The notes below the pieces were generated by a model that saw nothing but the letters and a program-made list of their open reading frames with translations, was not told the DNA's origin and searched no databases. Shown here in pieces: positions 57,389-64,000 of a stretch of 64,000 nt of DNA (position 1 is the first letter of the stretch; each line of letters starts with the position of its first letter). The DNA is from Kosakonia radicincitans DSM 16656 (GTDB taxonomy: Bacteria > Pseudomonadota > Gammaproteobacteria > Enterobacterales > Enterobacteriaceae). Made by a program: the position numbers and the translations under genes. The DNA is taken from positions 1,612,001 to 1,676,000 of the forward strand of contig NZ_CP018016.1 in NCBI RefSeq assembly GCF_000280495.2, read 5' to 3'.

Positions 57389-58404
57389 CAGCTATCCCGC
57401 AGGCAAAACGTCGGTGCTATCGGCGTTTTGTTCTCCCAGGTTTCATCATTCAGGCGCGCCAGCAGCGCGCGTCCTGCTTCAATACCAATCTTGCGGTGCG
57501 GCACGGAAATGGTGGTCAACGGCGGCTGGCATACCCGGCTGACGTCGCTGTCGCCAAAGCCGACTATCGCTAAATCATCCGGTACCTTAATACGTCGCCT
57601 CTGGCATTCATACAGCGCGCCACAGGCCAGTTCATCCGAGACACACACCAGCGCATCCAGTTCCGGCCACGCCAGCAAAAACTCCGGCAATTGTGCCGCA
57701 CCCGTGGAGAAAACCGGCGGAGCGGCGGCGTTAATCACCCGGTTCGGCGACATATGGTGACGCAGCATTGCTTTGTACCAGCCCTGTAAATGCTGCTGGA
57801 AAATCCACTGCTCCTGGTTGGCGCACAGCAGGCCGATATTCTGGTAGCCGCGCTGCACCAGCATTTGTGTCAGCTCGAACATCGCAGCAACGTTATCGAT
57901 CCCGATATTCATATCAATCGGATCGGCACGCACCGCGCCAATTTCCATCACCGGAATGGAGGCGTTTTTCAGCCAGTGGCGTACCATATCGCTATGTTCG
58001 ACGCTGAGCAGAATGGCGGCGGCCAGATTGGACGCAAGCAGCGTTTCCAGTAATTTTTCTTCCTGCTCCAACCGGTGCTGCGACTCGGCGAGCATGATCT
58101 GGTAACCGGCAGGCTGCAACACCTGCTGCAAACCGGCGAACATCTCCGAGCAGCCGGATTCGGCAAGGCTTGGCACCACCATCGCGATAGTCCAGGATGA
58201 TGCCGAAGCCAGCGCGCTGGCCGCCAGATTGGGCATATACCCCAACTCCTGCACGGCAGCCTCTATCTTCTCACGCAATTTATCTGAAACCTGTTCCGGG
58301 GTACGTAACGCCCGCGAGACGGTCATGGTGCCAACGCCAGCGAGCTGCGCGACATCGGCAAGGGTGACTTTTCCTGTGCTCCGACGTTTTCGGGTAATTG
58401 CCAT
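57385..58404 (-). CDS. LacI/GalR-family repressor of the adjacent PTS-transketolase operon
   Basis: Read from ATG 58404 the protein is 339 aa. The helix-turn-helix is [20 protein letters not shown], and the hinge helix region reads [12 protein letters not shown]. The periplasmic-binding-like sugar domain follows and most resembles the GntR-type members. It is divergent from the PTS operon, and two operator-like palindromes lie between them. It probably represses the operon and is released by the sugar or its phosphate. The longer upstream frame crosses these operators and is not used. Confidence 0.93.
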   Translation of the reverse strand: MAITRKRRSTGKVTLADVAQLAGVGTMTVSRALRTPEQVSDKLREKIEAAVQELGYMPNLAASALASASSWTIAMVVPSLAESGCSEMFAGLQQVLQPAGYQIMLAESQHRLEQEEKLLETLLASNLAAAILLSVEHSDMVRHWLKNASIPVMEIGAVRADPIDMNIGIDNVAAMFELTQMLVQRGYQNIGLLCANQEQWIFQQHLQGWYKAMLRHHMSPNRVINAAAPPVFSTGAAQLPEFLLAWPELDALVCVSDELACGALYECQRRRIKVPDDLAIVGFGDSDVSRVCQPPLTTISVPHRKIGIEAGRALLARLNDETWENKTPIAPTFCLRDSC

Positions 58405-58514
58405 TCCGTTTCCTGACAGCCCTGATATCTCAGGTACTGAGTTATGAGTCATCTCAAGGCAGTATACGCCGGAAAGCCCTGCTTTTTCTGCGAATTCCCC
58501 TGCGTTTTCATATC

Positions 58515-58562
58515 TGATAGCGCTATCACATTTTTCGATCATTCCTGTTGGTAGCGCTATCT
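58515..58562. promoter_or_regulatory. paired LacI-family operators between the repressor and PTS genes
   Basis: TGATAGCGCTATCA (58515-58528) is a perfect 14-bp palindrome with the central CG step typical of LacI-family operators. TGGTAGCGCTATCT (58549-58562) matches it at 12 of 14 bases. The centres are 34 bp apart. The first also includes TGTGATAGCGCTATCA on the minus strand, a partial CRP match. Confidence 0.85.
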
Positions 58563-58638
58563 TTGCGACTATCATCACGGATAAGCGCCGCTGACTTGCA
58601 TAAAGTTTGCCCATCTTATCCCTGATAAGGAGTGTGAA

Positions 58639-59082
58639 GTGTTAGACCAATGGCTTAACGACAAGACGATTCAGGTGCTTGATGGCGTAGAGAATTGGCC
58701 GCAGGCGCTGGAAATTTGTGCCAGACCGCTGCTCGCATCCGGCACGATTGCGCCGGATTATGTGACAGCCATTGTCGCCCAGCACCAGAAACTGGGGCCG
58801 TACTATGTGCTGGCGCCGGGGCTGGCAATGCCACATGCCAGGCCGGAAGAGGGGGCAAAAGGGTTAGGATTATCGTTGTTAAAATTGTCTCGCGGAGTTG
58901 ATTTTGGCGCAGAGGATGCGGATCCGGTTGATACCATTATTATGTTGGCCGCGCCGGATAAACACAGCCATATTGAAATGATTGCCGCGCTGGCGGAACT
59001 ATTTTCCAGCGATGAAGATATGGCGCAATTACATCGTGCAAACAGCCTGGAGGAAATTAAAAACATTATTCAGCGTTTCTGA
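58639..59082 (+). CDS. PTS enzyme IIA, ascorbate/fructose-mannitol type (UlaC-like)
   Basis: The 147-aa protein starts at GTG 58639 after GGAGTGTGAA. It has the type 2 IIA fold with the phospho-accepting His66 in LAMPHARPEEG. It receives phosphate from HPr and passes it to the IIB protein encoded next. It is the first gene of the five-gene operon. Confidence 0.93.
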   Translation: MLDQWLNDKTIQVLDGVENWPQALEICARPLLASGTIAPDYVTAIVAQHQKLGPYYVLAPGLAMPHARPEEGAKGLGLSLLKLSRGVDFGAEDADPVDTIIMLAAPDKHSHIEMIAALAELFSSDEDMAQLHRANSLEEIKNIIQRF

Positions 59083-59162
59083 TTTTTTATTTTGTCACCA
59101 GTGATTACACATTGCCTGCTATGGGCGATGAGGTCGTACTCTACTCAAAAAAGGTAAATACA

Positions 59163-59435
59163 ATGAAAATAATGGCAATTTGCGGATCCGGCCTGGGCAG
59201 TAGTTTTATGGTCGAAATGAATATTAAGAAAGTCCTCAAAAAATTGAATATCGAAGCTGAGGTCGAGCATTCCGACCTCTCTTCCGCCACGCCAGGTGCC
59301 GCCGATGTGTTTGTCATGGCAAAAGATATTGCCGCCAGCGCCAGCGTGCCGGAAAACCAGTTAGTTGTTCTCAGCAACATCATTGATATCAATGAACTGG
59401 AAGCGAAAATCAGCGCTTTCTTCGCCAACCGTTAA
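59163..59435 (+). CDS. PTS enzyme IIB, ascorbate (UlaB) type
   Basis: The 90-aa protein begins MKIMAICGSGLGSSFMVEMN, with phospho-accepting Cys7 in the P-loop-like CGSGLGSS, and matches lactose/ascorbate-type IIB. ATG 59163 is preferred over the upstream frame start at 59112 because it gives the exact domain start. It passes phosphate to the sugar at IIC. Confidence 0.93.
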   Translation: MKIMAICGSGLGSSFMVEMNIKKVLKKLNIEAEVEHSDLSSATPGAADVFVMAKDIAASASVPENQLVVLSNIIDINELEAKISAFFANR

Positions 59436-59487
59436 CATCAACCGGATGCGCTGCACAATGGTGCGGCATGCATAAAGCGAGGTGGAT

Positions 59488-60879
59488 ATGTTTATCCTTG
59501 AAACGCTAAACTTTGTTGTTGATATATTGAAAGTCCCTTCTGTACTGGTGGGTTTAATTGCGCTGATTGGCCTGGTGGCGCAGAAAAAATCCTTTTCCGA
59601 TGTCGTGAAAGGGACAGTCAAAACGATTCTCGGTTTTATCGTATTGGGCGGCGGTGCGACAGTATTGGTCGGCTCGTTAAATCCGCTGGGTGGCATGTTT
59701 GAACATGCTTTTAATATTCAGGGGATCATTCCAAATAACGAGGCGATTGTTTCAATTGCGCTGGAGAAATATGGTGCATCAACGGCGCTGATCATGGCAT
59801 TCGGCATGGTGGCGAATATTATTGTCGCGCGCTTTACGCGTCTGAAATACATTTTTCTGACCGGTCATCACACCTTTTATATGGCCTGCATGATTGGGGT
59901 GATCCTCACTGTCGCTGGTTTTGAAGGCGTTGGGCTGGTGTTTACCGGTTCGCTGATCCTCGGCCTGGTGATGGCGTTCTTCCCGGCGATTGCGCAGCGT
60001 TATATGAAACGGATCACCGGCAACGATGACATCGCGTTCGGCCATTTCGGTACGCTTGGCTACGTGTTGTCAGGCTGGATCGGCAGTAAATGCGGTAAGG
60101 GTTCACGCTCAACGGAAGAGATGAACTTGCCGAAAAACCTGAGCTTCCTGCGTGACAGCTCGATCTCCATTTCGCTGACGATGATCATTATTTACATGAT
60201 CTTAGCTGTTTGCGCCGGGCGTGAGTACGTTGAGAGCCAACTCAGCGCCGGGCAGAACTTCCTCGTCTACGCGATTATTCAGGCCATCACTTTTGCTGCC
60301 GGCGTATTCATTATCCTGCAAGGCGTACGCCTGATTCTGGCGGAAATTGTTCCTGCCTTTACCGGCTTTTCCGAAAAACTGGTGCCTAATGCCAGACCGG
60401 CGCTGGATTGCCCGGTGGTTTATCCCTATGCGCCAAATGCGGTGCTGGTCGGCTTCCTGTTCAGTTTCCTCGGCGGGCTGGTGGGGCTATTCCTGCTCGG
60501 GCAGATGAAACTGGTGCTGATCCTGCCAGGCGTGGTGCCACACTTCTTTACCGGTGCGACGGCGGGTGTTTTTGGTAACGCTACCGGCGGACGACGCGGT
60601 GCGATGATCGGCGCGTTCGCCAACGGATTACTCATCACTTTCCTGCCCGTCTTGCTGTTGCCAGTGCTCGGCGCACTGGGCTTTGCCAATACCACCTTCT
60701 CGGACGCGGACTTTGGCTTTATCGGCATTGTGCTGGGCAATCTGGCGCGTTACCTGTCGCCGCTGGCAATTACCGGGCTGGTGGTGGCGCTGTTCGTCGC
60801 ATTGGTCATCTGGAATCTGATGTCGAAGGGCAAACCTGCTGCCAATGACACAGAAGAAAAGAGTGGAGCGAAGTCATGA
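59488..60879 (+). CDS. PTS enzyme IIC, ascorbate (UlaA/SgaT) type
   Basis: The 463-aa membrane protein has the UlaA-family landmarks VVGLIALIGLVAQKKSF-like start (SVLVGLIALIGLVAQKKSFS), TGHHTFYMACMIGVIL, LPGVVPHFFTGATAGVFGNA and GGRRGAMIGAFANGLL. It transports and phosphorylates a sugar or sugar acid; L-ascorbate is the known substrate of the founding member. ATG 59488 has GAGG 5 bp upstream, unlike GTG 59482. It overlaps the transketolase gene by 4 bp. Confidence 0.93.
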   Translation: MFILETLNFVVDILKVPSVLVGLIALIGLVAQKKSFSDVVKGTVKTILGFIVLGGGATVLVGSLNPLGGMFEHAFNIQGIIPNNEAIVSIALEKYGASTALIMAFGMVANIIVARFTRLKYIFLTGHHTFYMACMIGVILTVAGFEGVGLVFTGSLILGLVMAFFPAIAQRYMKRITGNDDIAFGHFGTLGYVLSGWIGSKCGKGSRSTEEMNLPKNLSFLRDSSISISLTMIIIYMILAVCAGREYVESQLSAGQNFLVYAIIQAITFAAGVFIILQGVRLILAEIVPAFTGFSEKLVPNARPALDCPVVYPYAPNAVLVGFLFSFLGGLVGLFLLGQMKLVLILPGVVPHFFTGATAGVFGNATGGRRGAMIGAFANGLLITFLPVLLLPVLGALGFANTTFSDADFGFIGIVLGNLARYLSPLAITGLVVALFVALVIWNLMSKGKPAANDTEEKSGAKS

Positions 60880-61709
60880 GCACGATTGCAGAAGTGAAAC
60901 AGTTTGCGCGGGATATTCGCATAGCAACCCTGAAAGCATTGACGCACCTGGGCTTTGGACACTATGGCGGCAGCATGTCGGTGGTGGAAACGCTTGCCGT
61001 ACTGTATGGCGACGTTATGCGAATTGATCCTGCCGATCCGGACTGGCCGGAGCGCGACTACTTTGTGCTCTCGAAAGGCCACGCAGGCCCGGCGCTCTAC
61101 AGCACGCTGGCGCTGAAAGGTTATTTCCCGCAGGAGATGCTGCAAACGCTCAATGAGAACGGCACCCGTCTGCCGAGTCATCCGGATCGATTAAAAACCC
61201 GCGGCGTGGATGCGACCACCGGATCGCTTGGGCAGGGCATTTCTATTGCCGGAGGGATGGCGCTGGGACATAAACTGGCGGGCAGGCCTAACCGTGTGTT
61301 TTGCATCGTTGGTGATGGCGAGTTGAATGAAGGGCAGTGCTGGGAAGCGTTCCAGTTTATTGCTCACCACAAGCTCAACAACCTGACGGTGTTTGTGGAC
61401 TGGAATAAGCAGCAACTGGACGGCGAGCTGGATGAGATTATTTGCGCTTTCGATCTGGAGGGGAAATTCCGCGCCTTCGGTTTCGATGTCTGTACGGTGA
61501 AGGGCGATGACATCGCTGCACTTCTGGAAGTGGTGAAGCCGGTTCCGGCTGCCGATGCCCGGCCACGGCTGGTGATCCTCGACAGTATTAAAGGGCAGGG
61601 GGTGCCGTATCTCGAAAAGCTGAGCAACTCGCACCATTTACGCCTGACCGAAGAGATGAAACAGGCGCTTAACGAAACCATCGAACAACTGGAGGCGGCG
61701 CATGATTAA
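60876..61709 (+). CDS. transketolase N-terminal subunit (split transketolase A)
   Basis: The 277-aa protein is the thiamine-diphosphate-binding half of a transketolase. It has LSKGHAGPALYSTLALKG, the GSLGQGISIAGGMALG block and the ThDP motif GDGELNEGQCWEAFQFIAHH ending in Asn177 (GDG at 146-148). It must pair with the C-terminal subunit encoded next (8-bp overlap). Together they would transfer a two-carbon unit from a ketose phosphate. It overlaps the PTS IIC gene (ATGA), tying cleavage to uptake. Confidence 0.93.
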   Translation: MSTIAEVKQFARDIRIATLKALTHLGFGHYGGSMSVVETLAVLYGDVMRIDPADPDWPERDYFVLSKGHAGPALYSTLALKGYFPQEMLQTLNENGTRLPSHPDRLKTRGVDATTGSLGQGISIAGGMALGHKLAGRPNRVFCIVGDGELNEGQCWEAFQFIAHHKLNNLTVFVDWNKQQLDGELDEIICAFDLEGKFRAFGFDVCTVKGDDIAALLEVVKPVPAADARPRLVILDSIKGQGVPYLEKLSNSHHLRLTEEMKQALNETIEQLEAAHD

Positions 61710-62655
61710 GGTGGCTGAAGTCGGCGGCAAAGACAGCATCGAGATGCGCAAAGTTTATGCCGGTTTTATCAGCGATCAGATTGCGGCGGGCAGCGACATT
61801 ATCGCGCTGGAAGCCGATCTGATGAGTTCGATGGCAATGGATGGGGTGCAGAAAAAGTATCCGCAGCAGGTGATCAACTGCGGCATCATGGAGGCTAACG
61901 TCATTGGTACAGCAGCGGGGCTGTCGTTGACCGGGCGCAAACCCTTTGTGCATACCTTTACGGCGTTTGCCAGCCGCCGCTGTTTCGACCAGTTGTTTAT
62001 GTCACTCGATTATCAGCGCAACAATGTCAAAGTCATCGCCTCCGATGCCGGTGTGACCGCCTGCCACAACGGCGGGACACACATGTCATTTGAGGATATG
62101 GGGATTGTGCGCGGTCTGGCTCATTCGGTGGTGCTGGAGGTGACGGATGCGGTGATGTTCGCCGATATCCTGAACCAACTTGCTCACCTGGAAGGGTTCT
62201 ACTGGGTGCGCACCATTCGTAAACAGGCGCCAACCATTTATCAACCGGGTTCACATTTCACCATCGGCAAAGGCAATGTTCTGCGTGACGGTACGGATAT
62301 TACGCTGATTGCCAACGGCATTATGGTGGCTGAAGCGCTGGCTGCGGCGCAGCAACTGGCGCAGGAAGGCGTGAGTGCGGCAGTGATCGATATGTTTACC
62401 TTAAAACCTATCGACCGCATGCTGGTGAAGAACTACGCCGAGAAGACCGGGCGGATTGTCACCTGCGAGAATCACAGCATTCATAACGGGCTGGGTTCGG
62501 CCGTGGCGGAAGTGTTAGTGGAAAGCTGTCCGGTGCCGATGCGGCGCGTGGGCGTGAAGGAGCGCTATGGTCAGGTGGGAACGCAGGATTTTCTGCAAAA
62601 AGAGTATGGGCTGACGGCGCAGGATATTGTGTCCGCCGCGCGGGAACTGCTGTAA
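61702..62655 (+). CDS. transketolase C-terminal subunit (split transketolase B)
   Basis: The 317-aa protein has the pyrimidine-binding half with catalytic Glu64 in CGIMEANVIGTAAGLSLTGR and the C-terminal transketolase domain (VIDMFTLKPIDRMLVKNYAE). It completes the active site with the A subunit. Similar split pairs act on apulose 4-phosphate in apiose catabolism, and Salmonella carries a like operon near pta from memory; the substrate here is not known. Confidence 0.93.
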   Translation: MIKVAEVGGKDSIEMRKVYAGFISDQIAAGSDIIALEADLMSSMAMDGVQKKYPQQVINCGIMEANVIGTAAGLSLTGRKPFVHTFTAFASRRCFDQLFMSLDYQRNNVKVIASDAGVTACHNGGTHMSFEDMGIVRGLAHSVVLEVTDAVMFADILNQLAHLEGFYWVRTIRKQAPTIYQPGSHFTIGKGNVLRDGTDITLIANGIMVAEALAAAQQLAQEGVSAAVIDMFTLKPIDRMLVKNYAEKTGRIVTCENHSIHNGLGSAVAEVLVESCPVPMRRVGVKERYGQVGTQDFLQKEYGLTAQDIVSAARELL

Positions 62656-62659
62656 ATAA

Positions 62660-62685
62660 AAAAGGCGACCGGATGGTCGCCTTTT
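62660..62685. terminator. bidirectional terminator between the transketolase operon and pta
   Basis: AAAAGGCGACC/GGTCGCCTTTT 11-bp stem with a GGAT loop serves both convergent transcripts. A REP-like palindrome GCCGAATGGCGCTAACGCCATCCGAC-type element follows at 62693-62718 (arms ATGGCG/CGCCAT). Confidence 0.92.
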
Positions 62686-62722
62686 GATTTTTGCCGAATG
62701 GCGCTAACGCCATCCGACACAA

Positions 62723-64000
62723 TTACTGCTGCTGAGACGCCTGAATGGCGGTCAGTGCGATGGTGTAAACGATATCGTCAACCAGCGCGCCACGGGACAG
62801 GTCGTTAACCGGTTTGCGCATACCCTGCAGCATCGGCCCGATGGAGATCAGGTCGGCAGAACGCTGTACCGCTTTGTAGGTGGTGTTACCGGTGTTCAGA
62901 TCCGGGAAGATGAACACGGTAGCGCGACCGGCAACCGGAGAGTTCGGCGCTTTGGATTTCGCAACGTCAGCCATTACTGCGGCGTCGTACTGCAACGGAC
63001 CATCGATAACCAGGTCAGGACGTTTTTCCTGCGCCAGACGGGTTGCTTCACGCACTTTCTCTACATCGCTGCCTGCACCGGAGTTACCGGTGGAGTAGGA
63101 GAGCATTGCCACACGCGGCTCAATACCGAAAGCGATAGCAGAATCAGCAGACTGAATCGCGATTTCAGCCAGTTGTTCAGCGGTCGGATCCGGGTTGATC
63201 GCGCAGTCGCCATAAACGTAAACCTGTTCCGGCAGCAGCATGAAGAACACGGAAGAAACCAGAGAGCTGCCCGGCGCGGTTTTGATCAACTGCAGCGGCG
63301 GACGAATGGTGTTTGCGGTGGTGTGAACAGCACCGGAAACCAGACCATCAACTTCATCCTGTTCCAGCATCAGTGTGCCGAGAACTACGTTATCTTCCAG
63401 CTGTTCGCGGGCAACGGCTTCGGTCATACCCTTGCTCTTACGCAGCTCAACCAGACGAGCAACGTAGCTTTCGCGAACCACTTCAGGGTCAACGATTTCG
63501 ATACCAGTACCCAGTTCAACGCCCTGAGCCGCCGCAACGCGGTTGATCTCGTCCGGGTTACCCAGCAGGATACAAGTCGCGATGCCGCGTTCAGCACAAA
63601 TCGCTGCGGCTTTAACTGTACGCGGCTCGTCACCTTCCGGCAGAACAACACGTTTGCCTGCTTTGCGCGCCAGCTCGGTAAGCTGGTAACGGAAGGCTGG
63701 CGGAGAAAGACGACGGCTGCGCTCGGAAGTCGCGGTCAGGGAATCAATCCACTGTGCGTTGATGTAGCTGGCAACGTATTCCTGAACATTTTCAACACGT
63801 TCGCTATCGTCAGCCGGAACTTCCAGGTTGAAGCTTTGCAGGCTCAGGGAGGTCTGCCAGGTGTTGGTGTTCACCATAAATACCGGCAGGCCAGTAGCAA
63901 ATGCACGTTCACACAGTTTGCGAACGCTGGCTTCCATTTCGTAGCCGCCAGTCAGCAGCAGGGCACCGATTTCTACGCCGTTCATTGCGGCCAGGCAGGC
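62723..64000 (-). CDS. pta: Pta, phosphate acetyltransferase, C-terminal part (gene continues beyond the window)
   Basis: The minus-strand frame is open to the window edge. About 425 residues are visible, including the middle DRTGG-type domain end and the catalytic PTA_PTB domain with [57 protein letters not shown] and [18 protein letters not shown]. It converts acetyl-CoA and phosphate to acetyl phosphate and CoA, paired with AckA. It closely matches E. coli Pta (714 aa). The 5' part and ackA should lie beyond base 64000. Confidence 0.97.
   Translation of the reverse strand, partial: ACLAAMNGVEIGALLLTGGYEMEASVRKLCERAFATGLPVFMVNTNTWQTSLSLQSFNLEVPADDSERVENVQEYVASYINAQWIDSLTATSERSRRLSPPAFRYQLTELARKAGKRVVLPEGDEPRTVKAAAICAERGIATCILLGNPDEINRVAAAQGVELGTGIEIVDPEVVRESYVARLVELRKSKGMTEAVAREQLEDNVVLGTLMLEQDEVDGLVSGAVHTTANTIRPPLQLIKTAPGSSLVSSVFFMLLPEQVYVYGDCAINPDPTAEQLAEIAIQSADSAIAFGIEPRVAMLSYSTGNSGAGSDVEKVREATRLAQEKRPDLVIDGPLQYDAAVMADVAKSKAPNSPVAGRATVFIFPDLNTGNTTYKAVQRSADLISIGPMLQGMRKPVNDLSRGALVDDIVYTIALTAIQASQQQ

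Overview
The window is chromosomal DNA from a member of the Enterobacteriaceae, most likely in the Enterobacter/Kosakonia/Klebsiella range. The evidence is a long block from the argW tRNA at about 17.7 kb to pta at 64 kb that follows the E. coli K-12 gene order almost gene for gene (yfdC, mlaA, fadL, yfcZ, fadIJ, sixA, smrB, prmB, aroC, mepA, yfcA, epmC, yfcL, mnmC, fabB, yfcJ, flk, pdxB, usg, truA, dedA, accD, folC, dedD, cvpA, purF, ubiX, argT, hisJQMP, yfcH, yfcG, yfcF, yfcE, yfcD, pta). Most proteins are close in length to their E. coli counterparts. The genus cannot be fixed from sequence reading alone.

Region 1 (1-7.2 kb) is the end of a type VI secretion cluster: the tail of tssM, then tssA, tssF, tssG, tssJ and tssE in a tightly overlapping operon, then a membrane-anchored ImpA_N/VasL-type protein. 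Region 2 (7.5-13.2 kb) is accessory. It holds a SRPBCC-MarR pair, a DUF1003 membrane protein, a glutathione peroxidase, and a cytochrome b561 / periplasmic TPR / ECF sigma / anti-sigma operon facing a YceI gene. The sigma gene has no ordinary in-frame start codon; a run of seven A sits exactly where one extra A would restore an ATG start. Region 3 (13.2-17.4 kb) is codB / PucR-family regulator / CodA-like deaminase. The deaminase keeps all metal and catalytic residues of CodA but has Ser309 where E. coli CodA has the discriminating Asp314, the hallmark of enzymes that accept 5-methylcytosine. The operon is preceded by a textbook sigma-54 promoter and two perfect-armed palindromes. Region 3 ends at tRNA-Arg(CCT).

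Region 4 (17.7-57.4 kb) is core genome: phospholipid asymmetry and fatty-acid uptake, anaerobic beta-oxidation, chorismate, peptidoglycan, tRNA and translation-factor modification, fatty-acid synthesis, pyridoxal, folate and purine synthesis, and the basic amino acid ABC transporter. It carries recognisable FadR, FabR, PurR, CRP, NtrC and sigma-54 sites. Departures from the E. coli layout are an orphan 6-phospho-beta-glucosidase between yfcJ and flk, a GNAT acetyltransferase between hisP and yfcH, and no folX between yfcH and yfcG. Region 5 (57.4-62.7 kb), between yfcD and pta, is a sugar-catabolic unit: a LacI-family regulator with two near-identical operators, an ascorbate-type PTS (IIA, IIB, IIC) and a split transketolase. 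It has no kinase, isomerase or epimerase, which suggests PTS uptake of a ketose-like sugar followed by direct transketolase cleavage. The window ends inside pta.

The regions most worth pursuing are the 5-methylcytosine-type deaminase operon with its sigma-54 control, the PTS-split transketolase operon with unknown substrate, and the ECF sigma redox cluster with its homopolymer start.
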